DNA of 64,000 bases. It comes from Arthrobacter sp. ES3-54 (GTDB lineage Bacteria > Actinomycetota > Actinomycetes > Actinomycetales > Micrococcaceae). Where the stretch lies: positions 62,001 to 126,000 of the forward strand of contig NZ_JAQFIF010000003.1 of NCBI RefSeq assembly GCF_029504395.1, given 5' to 3'. Each line of letters begins with the position of its first letter. The first letter of the stretch is position 1. The position numbers and the translations under genes were made by a program. The notes beneath the pieces are model-generated. The model had not been told where the DNA came from. It saw only the letters and a list, made by a program, of their open reading frames with translations, and made no database searches. Below are positions 17,212 to 25,105 of the stretch, piece after piece.

Positions 17212-18600
17212 CTAGAAGCCGCCGCCACCACCGCCGGCGTCGGCCGCCATGTTGGCAAACCGCGAGTAGTGGCCCTGGAAGGCCACCACAATGTCCTTTG
17301 TGGGGCCGTTACGGTGCTTGGCGATCAGGATGTCCGCTTCGCCTGCGCGCGGGGACTCCTTGTCATAGACGTCTTCGCGGTGCAGCAGGATCACCATGTC
17401 GGCGTCCTGCTCGATGGAGCCGGACTCGCGCAGGTCAGAGACCATGGGGCGCTTGTCCTGGCGCTGCTCGGAGCCACGGTTCAGCTGCGACAGCGCGATC
17501 ACGGGCACCTGGAGTTCCTTGGCCAGGAGCTTCAGGGCGCGGGAGAACTCGGAGACTTCCTGCTGGCGGGATTCCACCTTTTTACCCGAGCTCATGAGCT
17601 GCAGGTAGTCCAGGATCACCAGCTTGAGGTCATGCTGCTGCTTCAGGCGCCGGCATTTGGCCCGGATTTCCATCAGCGACATGTTGGGGCTGTCATCGAT
17701 GAACAGCGGGGCATCGTTCATGCGACCCATCGTGGTGGCGATCTTGGACCACTGCTCGTCTTTGATGGTGCCCTTGCGGAGGTCCTGAAGACCGATGGTG
17801 GCCTCGGCGGACAGCAGGCGCATGGCGATCTCGTTGCGGCCCATTTCGAGGGAAAACATAACGGTCGCGAGGTTGTTCTTGATGGCGGCCGAGCGGGCGA
17901 AGTCCAGCGCGAACGTGGACTTGCCGACGGCGGGCCTGGCGGCGATGACGATCATCTGGCCCGGGTGCAGGCCGTGGGTCAGTTCGTCGAGCTCGTAGAA
18001 GCCGGTGGGCACGCCGGTCATTCCCTCGCCGCGGTGGCCCGACGCCTCGATCTCGTCAACGGTGGATTCCATGACGTCCTTGAGGACCACATAGTCCTCG
18101 GCGGTCCGGCGTTCGGCGACGGCGTAGACCTCGGCCTGGGCCTGGTTGACGAGGTCTTCGACCTCGCCGTCCTGTCCGTAGCCGAGCTGGACAATCTTGG
18201 TGCCGGCGTTGACCAGGCGGCGCAGGACCGCGCGTTCGCCGACAATTTCGGCGTAGTAACCGGCGTTGGCGGCTGTGGGGACGGTCTGGATGAGTTCGTG
18301 CAGGTAGGCGGGTCCGCCGATCCTGTTGATCTCGCCGCGCTTGGTCAGTTCGTCCGAGACCGTCACGGCGTCAGCGGGTTCGCCCCGGCCGTAGAGGTCG
18401 ATGATGGCCTCGTAGATGGTCTCGTGCGCCGGGCGGTAGAAGTCCTGGCCACGCAGGATCTCGACGACGTCGGCGATGGCGTCCTTGGACAGCATCATGC
18501 CGCCCAGGACTGACTGCTCCGCGGGGATGTCCTGCGGGGGCTTGCGGCTACCCTCGCCTCCCCGCGTACCCTCGACCGAGTCCAGATGCGTAACTGACAA
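17212..18600 (-). CDS. dnaB: Replicative DNA helicase DnaB
   Basis: A 462-residue hexameric fork helicase. N-terminal domain (PPQDIPAEQSVLGGMMLSKD...) binds primase; a linker follows; the RecA-like C-terminal domain starts near 185. Walker A is ARPAVGKST, Walker B region LVILDYLQLM, then the DnaB signatures SRALKLLAKEL, ALSQLNRGSEQR and LRESGSIEQDADMV. A Gly-rich tail ends it. No intein is present. The start is TTG at 18600, with AAGGA upstream and the expected N-terminus; no in-frame ATG lies near. The 5' spacer holds DnaA boxes. Confidence 0.97.
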   Translation of the reverse strand: MSVTHLDSVEGTRGGEGSRKPPQDIPAEQSVLGGMMLSKDAIADVVEILRGQDFYRPAHETIYEAIIDLYGRGEPADAVTVSDELTKRGEINRIGGPAYLHELIQTVPTAANAGYYAEIVGERAVLRRLVNAGTKIVQLGYGQDGEVEDLVNQAQAEVYAVAERRTAEDYVVLKDVMESTVDEIEASGHRGEGMTGVPTGFYELDELTHGLHPGQMIVIAARPAVGKSTFALDFARSAAIKNNLATVMFSLEMGRNEIAMRLLSAEATIGLQDLRKGTIKDEQWSKIATTMGRMNDAPLFIDDSPNMSLMEIRAKCRRLKQQHDLKLVILDYLQLMSSGKKVESRQQEVSEFSRALKLLAKELQVPVIALSQLNRGSEQRQDKRPMVSDLRESGSIEQDADMVILLHREDVYDKESPRAGEADILIAKHRNGPTKDIVVAFQGHYSRFANMAADAGGGGGGF

Positions 18601-18768
18601 AACTGCCGTCCTTCATTGTGTGCCGTGGCGGATGTCTGTTCGCCGCGGCGCGTGTGCCCAGTGCCTTAATGCGCTGCGCCTTGATACCCAGCGCCTTTAG
18701 TACCCAGCGCCTTAGTACGCGACGCCTGCGTGCCCAGTGCCTTGATGCTCAACTGCTGTGGTGCCCGG

Positions 18769-18864
18769 CTGCCGCAGTGCCCAACGGCCGTGCTGCCCAA
18801 CTGCCGCAGTGCCCAACGGCCGCGCAGCCCAACTACTATGCTGCCCAACTACTGTGCTGCCCAG
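18769..18864. repeat. Minisatellite: 32-bp pair followed by 16-bp pair
   Basis: Two 32-bp direct copies (18769-18800, 18801-18832) differing at two positions, each containing TGCCGCAGTGCCCAACGGCC. Two 16-bp copies follow (CTACTATGCTGCCCAA at 18833-18848, CTACTGTGCTGCCCAG at 18849-18864). More degraded relatives (CCCAGCGCCTT units) extend back to ~18650. Confidence 0.85.
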
Positions 18865-18943
18865 CGGCAAAACCTGGCACATGCCGGTCGCCCAATTCTT
18901 ATCAGTGAGCTCCGACAGTCCGCGCCGGTCCGGCCCGCCGCCG

Positions 18944-18952
18944 TTATCCACA
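18944..18952 (+). promoter_or_regulatory. DnaA box
   Basis: TTATCCACA, perfect consensus, in the dnaB upstream spacer. Confidence 0.7.
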
Positions 18953-19101
18953 GCGTTGGTGCGGCCGGATGCCACCGGGATCCGGGGGCGGGGCCCTGGT
19001 TGGCACCACCTGGCGACCGCAGGTTTTCCGCTTCCCAGGCCCGATATCCTGCAACGTTATCCGCCGATCGGTCAGGCACCAACCCGGCCAGCCCCTGGCC
19101 C

Positions 19102-19110
19102 TGTGGATAA
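19102..19110 (-). promoter_or_regulatory. DnaA box
   Basis: TGTGGATAA, perfect consensus on the minus strand. A near match TGTGGATAG lies at 19157-19165 and TCATCCACA at 19250-19258. Confidence 0.7.
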
Positions 19111-19400
19111 CCTGTGCACTAGTGCCAGATGCTTGTGCACAGTCTGTGGGTAGAGCTGTGGATAGAAAAAAAGTTGGACCCGTAATCCGTACTTGACCTG
19201 CGGAAACATTGGATTCATCTTGTGGACACAAAACATTTTCCGCCAAGCTTCATCCACAGCCTGCACCTTGCGGCTGGGGATACACTGCGGCGCCCGAGGC
19301 CACATTTGCCGCCCGATGTGCACATTTTGTGACCGGACTCACGCCTCCGCGCCGAATTGACGCCGGCCACGGCGCACTGTACGCGAGGTGCGGAACATGC

Positions 19401-19409
19401 TGTGGATAA
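19401..19409 (-). promoter_or_regulatory. DnaA box
   Basis: TGTGGATAA, perfect consensus, 26 bases before the start of the gene at 19435. Confidence 0.7.
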
Positions 19410-19434
19410 CGGCAATCTGGCATAAGCTCTAAAC

Positions 19435-19902
19435 ATGGGCGATGTACTGCTAGTCATGTTGCCTGCCCTCATTCTGGCGGCAGTGCTCTGGGCGGTGACC
19501 ACGGCCCTGAAGCCGCGGAATTTCGGCATCTCCGACGCCGAGCGCTACCAGCGGGAACTGGCCGTGAAGTCCCTTGCCCACTACTCGGCACAGGTCCAGG
19601 CTGCCGAGGCCGCCCGCGCCCGGGTTGAAGCGACCACGCGCCCCAGCCAAAATTCCCAGCAGCAGTCGCAACAGGCCGACAACGCCCGTTCCGCCCTGCT
19701 GGCCCGGATCGGTTCCGCCCCCACACGGACGCGCCACGGCCGCGAGGACGCCCTGCTCGCCGTCGGGCACCTGAGTCCCCAACTCCTCCTGCAACTCCAG
19801 TCACTGGCCCGCGACGGCCAGAAGACGAAGGCCGCCCGGCTGCTGCGGCAGTCGACCCACACGGACTTCAAGACCGCAAAGAATTACGTAGATCGGCTGT
19901 AG
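19435..19902 (+). CDS. Membrane-anchored protein with ribosomal L7/L12-like C-terminus
   Basis: A 155-residue protein: one N-terminal membrane helix (residues ~4-24), a Gln/Ala-rich linker, and a C-terminal part (DGQKTKAARLLRQSTHTDFKTAKNYVDRL) that resembles the helix-turn of L7/L12-like domains (K-x-x-A-x-x-L-R...T-x-x-x-A-K-x-x-V-D). No Shine-Dalgarno is visible and TAAGCT lies 13 bases upstream, so it may be leaderless. Three bases separate it from the next gene of similar design. Function unknown. Confidence 0.75.
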   Translation: MGDVLLVMLPALILAAVLWAVTTALKPRNFGISDAERYQRELAVKSLAHYSAQVQAAEAARARVEATTRPSQNSQQQSQQADNARSALLARIGSAPTRTRHGREDALLAVGHLSPQLLLQLQSLARDGQKTKAARLLRQSTHTDFKTAKNYVDRL

Positions 19903-19905
19903 CAC

Positions 19906-20478
19906 ATGGACTCCATGCTCATTCCCGTATTGATCCTGGTGCTCGTGGCCGCCGGCGTGCTGATGGTGGTCCGCGCCTGGAGCCGGCGCGGCGATCGACC
20001 CAGGCCGGCACCCATGCCGCAGCCGGGCCCTGACTCGGCGGAGCTGGCGCGTGCGGCGGCGGCAAGGCTCACCCAGGAGCAGCACAGGCAGCTGTACGCC
20101 CTGATCGCGCAGGGGCAGGCGATGGCCGCCATCAAGGTGTACCTCGAGGCCACGGGCGAGGGCCTCCGGGCGTCCCGCGACGCCGTCGCGGCACTGGCGG
20201 AGCACCCCCAGCCGTTCCGCGCCCCGGAGGCAGCGCCGGAGCCCGTTCCGGACGAGGACGACGTGCCACAGCGGTTCGCATACCGCTACCGGGCGATCGC
20301 CAGCAAGGGTGATGTCACTCGCGAGGTGAGCAGCAACATGCTCAATGATGAGATCTACGGGAGGATCCGCACCCTGGCCAAGAGCGGCGACACCGAGGCG
20401 GCAGCGACGGCCCTGACCCGCCACTCGGATATTTCCATGAAGCAGGCCAGGGAATTCATCGCACTGCTCGGCGACTGA
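19906..20478 (+). CDS. Membrane-anchored protein with two L7/L12-like segments
   Basis: A 190-residue protein: an N-terminal membrane helix (~5-24), a proline-rich linker, and two helical segments with the pattern of L7/L12-like domains (QLYALIAQGQAMAAIKVYLEATGEGLRASRDAVAALAE near 63-98; RIRTLAKSGDTEAAATALTRHSDISMKQAREFIALLGD at the end). It forms an operon with the preceding gene and probably arose by duplication. No family function known to me. Confidence 0.72.
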   Translation: MDSMLIPVLILVLVAAGVLMVVRAWSRRGDRPRPAPMPQPGPDSAELARAAAARLTQEQHRQLYALIAQGQAMAAIKVYLEATGEGLRASRDAVAALAEHPQPFRAPEAAPEPVPDEDDVPQRFAYRYRAIASKGDVTREVSSNMLNDEIYGRIRTLAKSGDTEAAATALTRHSDISMKQAREFIALLGD

Positions 20479-20559
20479 GCACAGGGCGGCCCGGGCGCCG
20501 TTCGGACTTATCGGGGGCCTGCCCGGCGCACTCCGCACGGCAAGCTGGAATCGGCAGTG

Positions 20560-20976
20560 CTAGAAGTCGAACAGGTCTCCCAGCCAGCCTTCCTTCTTCT
20601 TGGGACGGCGGCGGTCATCGTAACGCGGCTGCTGATACCCCGACTGTTCAGGGCGGGACTGTTCAGAGCGCGGACGGTCGCGGCGATCATCGTACCTGCG
20701 GTCGTCATAGCGGCGGTCGTCGGGGCGCCGGTCATCCCGGCGCGGGTCGAGGTTGTACAGCGGCGGCGGAATGTGCGCCGCAGGCGGGAACGCGGTCGGC
20801 GGCTGCGGGGCGGCGGGGACGGCTGCTGCCGGGCCCAGGGACTCCGCCGCACGGTCGATGATCTTGTCCAGCTCCCCCCGGTCCAGCCACACTCCACGGC
20901 ATTGGGGGCAGTAGTCGATCTCCACACCGCTGCGTTCACTCATAATCAGGTCAATAGAATCCACGGGACACTTCAT
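20560..20976 (-). CDS. TFIIB-type zinc-ribbon protein with Asp/Arg repeat tail
   Basis: A 138-residue protein. The first 40 residues are a zf-TFIIB-like ribbon (MKCPVDSIDLIMSERSG...DYCPQC RGVWLDRGELDKII); Cys3, Cys23 and Cys26 are visible, while the second knuckle position is Asp, so one ligand is missing or supplied elsewhere. A proline-rich linker is followed by an Asp-Asp-Arg repeat (RRYDDRRYDDRRDR...) and ends KKKEGWLGDLFDF. The charged repeat is probably disordered; function unknown. Confidence 0.82.
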   Translation of the reverse strand: MKCPVDSIDLIMSERSGVEIDYCPQCRGVWLDRGELDKIIDRAAESLGPAAAVPAAPQPPTAFPPAAHIPPPLYNLDPRRDDRRPDDRRYDDRRYDDRRDRPRSEQSRPEQSGYQQPRYDDRRRPKKKEGWLGDLFDF

Positions 20977-21045
20977 GTCCCGGACAACGAGCGGGCCGCC
21001 GAAAAGGTTCGGACGGCCCTGCAGGTTCGGCGGGCCCGGCAGCCT

Positions 21046-21675
21046 CTACCGCTGGCCGGTGATCCCGGCGAGCAGCTGCTCAAACGGTAGGGATTCCAGC
21101 GCGGCAGGCTTCTGCTGCGGCCCTGAGTCCTGCAGCAGGCCTACGAACTCCCCCGCTGCCCGGTCCACGCGCACTGAGAGCGGCGAGCCGCCGTCGTCGT
21201 CGCTGTTTCCCCAGTCCTGCGGTCCGGCGAAGACCGCGGTGGCGGCGATCCGGGTGCGCAGGTAGGTGAAGAGCGGCCGCATCGCGAAGTCCAGCACCAT
21301 CTGGTGCCGGTCCGTGCCGGCGGTGGCCCCGAGCAGAACGGCCTTGCCTTCCAGCGCCTTGGGATCGAGCACGTCGATGAAGGATTTGAAAAGCCCGCTG
21401 TAGGAGGCGCTGAACACGGGGCTGACGGCGATCAGGCCGTCAGAGGCCTCGACGCCGGCGATCACTTCGGCCAGCCGGGGAGCCGCATAGCCGGTCACGA
21501 AGTTGTTGGCGATGTCCACGGCGAGGTCCCGCAGCTCCACAACCTCGATGTCCACGGCGTAGCCGGCCGCGGCAAGCTGCCGTTCGGCCGAGGCCGCCAG
21601 CTGGTCCGCCAGCAGGCGGCTCGACGAGGGGACGCCGAGTCCGGCGGAGATAACGGTGATACGGCGGGTTTCCAC
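21046..21675 (-). CDS. NADPH-dependent FMN reductase (CE1759-like)
   Basis: A 209-residue flavodoxin-like reductase. ISAGLGVPSSSRLLADQLA is the phosphate-binding loop of the flavin; SPVFSASYSGLFKSFIDVLDP is the conserved second motif; LGATAGTDRHQM follows. The sequence matches the group of FMN reductases that partner LLM monooxygenases (CE1759 group). No LLM gene is adjacent here; the LLM gene at 2011 is 18 kb away, so pairing is not implied. Confidence 0.85.
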   Translation of the reverse strand: METRRITVISAGLGVPSSSRLLADQLAASAERQLAAAGYAVDIEVVELRDLAVDIANNFVTGYAAPRLAEVIAGVEASDGLIAVSPVFSASYSGLFKSFIDVLDPKALEGKAVLLGATAGTDRHQMVLDFAMRPLFTYLRTRIAATAVFAGPQDWGNSDDDGGSPLSVRVDRAAGEFVGLLQDSGPQQKPAALESLPFEQLLAGITGQR

Positions 21676-21815
21676 GGAGTGCTCCTAAGTTGAATCCTGG
21701 TCAGCAACGCCTTTACATGCGTTTGCATCTACCTCTAGAAGCGGCGGGTGCATGGATTTATTCCCTGGCCCTCGCCTTGCCTGACAGGAGTGCCGCGCTC
21801 TGCCAGACTGCCCTC

Positions 21816-22232
21816 ATGGCTGAAAACAAAACGCAGGCAACCGGCGCGTCGGTGGAGGAGTTCCTGGCCGAGCATCCGGTCCGGCGCGGCGACGGGTTCC
21901 GTCTGCTGGCGCTGATGTCCGGAATCACGGGGGAACCGGCACAAATGTGGGGTCCGACGATTGTGGGCTTCGGCCGCTACCACTACAAGTACGCGAGCGG
22001 CAGGGAGGGCGACGCCGCGGCGGTCGGATTCTCCCCCAGGAAATCCAGCCTGTCGCTCTATGGCCTCACGTACGGGCCGGAGGCCGCAGATCTGCTCGGC
22101 AGGCTGGGCAAGCACAAGGTCGGCGCCGGGTGCCTGTACGTCAACAAGCTCGACGACGTCGACGAGGCCGTGCTGGCGGAACTGATCCGGCTCGGCTACC
22201 GGCATGTCACCACGGCGCTGCACCACGGCTGA
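21816..22232 (+). CDS. DUF1801 domain protein
   Basis: A 138-residue protein with the DUF1801/YdhG core: GEPAQMWGPTIVGFGRYHYKYASGREGDAAAVGFSPRKSSLSLY. The core contains a conserved Trp/Gly-rich strand and a KHKVGAGCLYVNKLDDVDEAVL helix. Function unknown. ATG 21816 matches the family start; an upstream in-frame ATG (21690) would add an implausible extension. Confidence 0.85.
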   Translation: MAENKTQATGASVEEFLAEHPVRRGDGFRLLALMSGITGEPAQMWGPTIVGFGRYHYKYASGREGDAAAVGFSPRKSSLSLYGLTYGPEAADLLGRLGKHKVGAGCLYVNKLDDVDEAVLAELIRLGYRHVTTALHHG

Positions 22233-22299
22233 GTGCAGTCCATCCCGCGCAGGGTCTCATGGGTCGGATTGGCCGGTTTGAATTGGCCCGGTTAAAGCA

Positions 22300-22348
22300 G
22301 AAGGCCCCCGCCTTCGGTCCCTCAGAGGGTCCGAAGGCGGGGGCCTTC
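22300..22348. terminator. Strong bidirectional terminator between DUF1801 and rplI
   Basis: Perfect 18-bp arms at 22300-22317 and 22331-22348 (core AAGGCCCCCGCCTTCGG) around a 13-nt loop. It lies between convergent stops, 29 bases beyond rplI. T-runs are short on both sides. Confidence 0.8.
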
Positions 22349-22377
22349 CAGCAGTTCAGGACTGCAGCCGGTGAGGG

Positions 22378-22830
22378 CTACTTGCCTGCGACTACGTCGA
22401 GTTCGATCACAGCGGAAACGTCGTCATGCAGACGGACGTTTGCCTGGTAGGAACCGGTCGACTTGATGTGTGCCGGCAGTTCAACCTTGCGCTTGTCGAT
22501 GCGGCCTAGGCCAGCGGCCTCAACAGCGTCGGCGACGTCGCCCTGCTTGACGGTGCCGAACAGGCGACCGGTTGCGCCAGCCTTGACGATCAGCTTGACC
22601 GGCTTGGCGGAGAGTGCAGCGGCCTGCTTCTGAGCATCTTCCAGGGAAGCGTGCTCGCGGGCAACGCGAGCAGCCTTGATGGACTCAACCTGCTTCTCGC
22701 CACCCTTGGACCAGGTCAGGGCGAAGTTGCGGGGCAGCAGGTAGTTACGCGCGTAACCGTCCTTGACCTCGACAACATCGCCAGCAGCACCGAGACCGGT
22801 TACTTCGTGGGTCAGAATGAGCTTTGCCAT
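22378..22830 (-). CDS. rplI: 50S ribosomal protein bL9
   Basis: A 150-residue protein with the standard L9 plan: N-terminal domain [35 protein letters not shown], long connecting helix, and C-terminal rRNA-binding domain ([22 protein letters not shown]). It is the last gene of rpsF-ssb-rpsR-rplI and is followed by a strong hairpin. Confidence 0.98.
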   Translation of the reverse strand: MAKLILTHEVTGLGAAGDVVEVKDGYARNYLLPRNFALTWSKGGEKQVESIKAARVAREHASLEDAQKQAAALSAKPVKLIVKAGATGRLFGTVKQGDVADAVEAAGLGRIDKRKVELPAHIKSTGSYQANVRLHDDVSAVIELDVVAGK

Positions 22831-22847
22831 GTTAGTTAATCCCTTCC

Positions 22848-23087
22848 TTAGCCGCGGCCAGCGCCGGAGTAAGGCAGCAGAGCAACTTCGCGGGCGTTCT
22901 TAATTGCCTGGGCGATCTTGCGCTGTTCCTGCACCGTGACGCCAGTGACGCGACGGGCGCGGATCTTTCCGCGGTCGGAGATGAACTTGCGCAGCAATGC
23001 TACGTCCTTGTAGTCGATGACAGTGATGTCAGCGGCCTTCAAGGGGTTGGACTTTGGTTTGGGCTTACGGAGTTCAGCCTTAGCCAT
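22848..23087 (-). CDS. rpsR: 30S ribosomal protein bS18
   Basis: A 79-residue S18 ([31 protein letters not shown], then [20 protein letters not shown]). ATG 23087 with GGAG upstream; the open extension to 23159 is spurious. It pairs with S6 on the 30S platform. It lies 17 bases before rplI. There is no zinc CxxC motif, so this is the C-minus form. Confidence 0.97.
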   Translation of the reverse strand: MAKAELRKPKPKSNPLKAADITVIDYKDVALLRKFISDRGKIRARRVTGVTVQEQRKIAQAIKNAREVALLPYSGAGRG

Positions 23088-23212
23088 CGTGGAGCTCCTA
23101 TTCGATGGAGCCCGTGGATATTGATCCACGGGATGGTGGTGATCCGGCGCGGTCTGCACCCGGCCGCCTTGCGGCGTCCGGGCGGTTTTCGTCGCCGGAC
23201 CTTAGATGTTGT

Positions 23213-23788
23213 TTAGAAGGGAGGTTCGGAATCCGGGCCGTTGCCCCAGCCGCCGCCCGCATTGCTGACCCCGGGCGTGGCCCACGGGTCTTCCTGCGCG
23301 GCGGGCTGGTTGCCGCCCCATGTTCCACCGGTGTTGCCGCCCTGGCTTGCACCCTGGCCGCCACCGAAGCCACCGCCGCTGTTGCCGCCGCCGAAGCCAC
23401 CCTGTCCACCCTGACCGCCGGAGCGCTGGGTGCGGTTGACCTTGGCATTGGCGTAGCGCAGGCTCGGGCCGATTTCATCGACCTCGAGCTCGATAACGGT
23501 GCGCTTCTCGCCTTCTTTTGTTTCGTAGGAACGGCTCTTCAAGCGGCCGGAGACGATCACGCGCATGCCCTTGGTCAGGGATTCGGCGACGTTTTCGGCT
23601 GCTTCGCGCCAGACCGACGCGCGGAGGAACAGGGTTTCCCCGTCCTTCCACTCATTGGACTGCCGGTCGAAGGTGCGGGGAGTAGACGCGATGGTGAAAT
23701 TCGCTACAGCCGAACCGGACGGTGTGAACCTGAGTTCGGGGTCATTGGTGAGGTTACCGACAACCGTGATGGTGGTTTCGCCTGCCAT
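23213..23788 (-). CDS. ssb: Single-stranded DNA-binding protein
   Basis: A 191-residue SSB. OB-fold in residues 1-110 ([69 protein letters not shown]), a Gly/Gln-rich disordered linker, and the acidic protein-docking tip DSEPPF. It binds ssDNA as a tetramer. It lies between rpsF and rpsR in the usual operon. Confidence 0.97.
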   Translation of the reverse strand: MAGETTITVVGNLTNDPELRFTPSGSAVANFTIASTPRTFDRQSNEWKDGETLFLRASVWREAAENVAESLTKGMRVIVSGRLKSRSYETKEGEKRTVIELEVDEIGPSLRYANAKVNRTQRSGGQGGQGGFGGGNSGGGFGGGQGASQGGNTGGTWGGNQPAAQEDPWATPGVSNAGGGWGNGPDSEPPF

Positions 23789-23843
23789 CTACTGCCTCCT
23801 TGTGCGTTCCTGCGGGGATGAAGATTGAAGGTTGGTTGCTGAA

Positions 23844-24149
23844 TTACTCAGCAACAACTTTCTGCTCTTCGGGGCGGGTGATCTTGGTGCGCATGATGGT
23901 CTCGTTGAGACTCAGCTGGCGGTCAAGTTCTTTGGCGGTAGCCGGCTCAGAGGTGAAGTTCACCACGGCGTAGATACCTTCGGACTTCTTCTGGATTTCG
24001 TAAGCCAGGCGACGGCGGCCCCAGATGTCAACCTTTTCGATGGTTCCACCATCGTTGGTGATGACGTTCAGGAACTTCTGAAGCGACGGCTCAACGGCAC
24101 GCTCTTCGACCTCGGGGTCGATGATTACCATCAATTCGTAAGGACGCAT
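23844..24149 (-). CDS. rpsF: 30S ribosomal protein bS6
   Basis: A 101-residue S6 ([23 protein letters not shown]...[26 protein letters not shown]). ATG 24149 is chosen because AAAGGAGG ends 11 bases upstream; GTG at 24161 would overlap it. First gene of the operon; its leader contains a hairpin. Confidence 0.97.
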   Translation of the reverse strand: MRPYELMVIIDPEVEERAVEPSLQKFLNVITNDGGTIEKVDIWGRRRLAYEIQKKSEGIYAVVNFTSEPATAKELDRQLSLNETIMRTKITRPEEQKVVAE

Positions 24150-24178
24150 ATGTGAACCCACCTCCTTTGGGCTAAGCG

Positions 24179-24197
24179 GTTACGGCATTTCCGTAAC
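24179..24197 (-). promoter_or_regulatory. Hairpin in rpsF leader, possible S6:S18 control element
   Basis: Perfect 7-bp arms GTTACGG and CCGTAAC around a 5-nt loop, 30 bases before the rpsF start. Many bacteria regulate rpsF by S6:S18 binding a leader hairpin exposing CCG. This hairpin has CCG in its stem, not clearly exposed, so the match is only suggestive. Confidence 0.35.
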
Positions 24198-24355
24198 AGG
24201 AGGTTCATTTGCGGTGTCATGCAATGCCCGGCCGCCGGAACGGAGGCAGGGCGCAGCACAGACTTCAATAGCTTAGTGCATCCGGACCGGTTTCCGCGAT
24301 TCCGTGCCCCCACCGTACGGCCCTGCGACCGGGCCCGGAAGAGTGCCGGCGGGCA

Positions 24356-24364
24356 TGTGGATAA
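24356..24364 (-). promoter_or_regulatory. Isolated DnaA box
   Basis: TGTGGATAA, perfect consensus, in the spacer between divergent rpsF and the DUF1345 gene. Confidence 0.5.
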
Positions 24365-24408
24365 CTGTTGCGGCGGGGCGGCCTACGTTGGCATGCCATG
24401 ATCAGGGC

Positions 24409-25092
24409 ATGAACACCGGATCCCCGCACCGACGTGCCGTTCGCACCAGAAAGAGCCGCCTGCGTTTCGCTGTCATGCTGCTGGCGGGATTGCTTGCCGC
24501 AACGGCAGCCGGCCTCGCCGGGCACTGGGTGCAGGCTCCCACAATTGGCTGGTGCGGGGCCGCCCTGACCTACATCGTTTGGGTCTGGCTGGTCATCGGG
24601 CGCCTCGATCCGGCGGACACACGGCTGCACGCCACAGCGGAAGATCCGTCCCGGAGCACCACGGACCTGCTCATCCTGGGGGCAAATGTGGCCAGCCTGG
24701 CGGCGGCGGCGGCGGTCATCGTGGATTCCCACAACAACACCGACATCGTGTCCCGGATCGGGGGCGGGCTGCTCGCGGTGGTCTCGGTGGCGCTGTCCTG
24801 GACGCTGGTGCAGACGCTCTTCACACTGCGCTACGCGGAGCTGTACTACGGCACGGGCCGGAAGGCAGGCTCCAAGGTGGGCGGCATCGACTTCAACCAG
24901 AGCCGGCCGCCGCAGTACACCGACTTCGCCTACCTGGCCACAAGCCTTGGCATGACGTACCAGGTTTCGGATACCGCCTTGCAGAACCATGGCATCCGGG
25001 CAGAGGCGCTCAAGCACAGCCTGCTGTCCTACCTCTTTGGGACAATCATCCTGGCTACCACCATCAACCTCGTAGTCGGGGTCGCAGCGTAG
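24409..25092 (+). CDS. DUF1345 family membrane protein
   Basis: A 227-residue protein with five membrane segments (RFAVMLLAGLLAATAAGLAGH, WCGAALTYIVWVWLVIG, LLILGANVASLAAAAAVIV, LLAVVSVALSWTLVQTLFTLRYAELYY, LFGTIILATTINLVVG). LSWTLVQTLFTLRYAELYY and DFAYLATSLGMTYQVSDT are DUF1345 signatures. Function unknown. ATG 24409 is the only sensible start. Confidence 0.88.
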   Translation: MNTGSPHRRAVRTRKSRLRFAVMLLAGLLAATAAGLAGHWVQAPTIGWCGAALTYIVWVWLVIGRLDPADTRLHATAEDPSRSTTDLLILGANVASLAAAAAVIVDSHNNTDIVSRIGGGLLAVVSVALSWTLVQTLFTLRYAELYYGTGRKAGSKVGGIDFNQSRPPQYTDFAYLATSLGMTYQVSDTALQNHGIRAEALKHSLLSYLFGTIILATTINLVVGVAA

Positions 25093-25105
25093 TTGTCGGG
25101 GTCCT

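Larger units (their letters stand above)
18601..19434. other. 834-bp non-coding spacer upstream of dnaB with DnaA boxes and minisatellites
   Basis: No credible gene on either strand. It separates divergent dnaB and the 19435 gene. Its dnaB-proximal third is minisatellite sequence; the rest holds three perfect DnaA boxes and several near matches. Promoters for both genes must lie here, but I see no clear -35/-10 pair for dnaB. Confidence 0.8.

Noticed and set aside
17269..18513. A 414-codon frame opposite dnaB
   Set aside because: Shadow of dnaB, which has complete helicase motifs.
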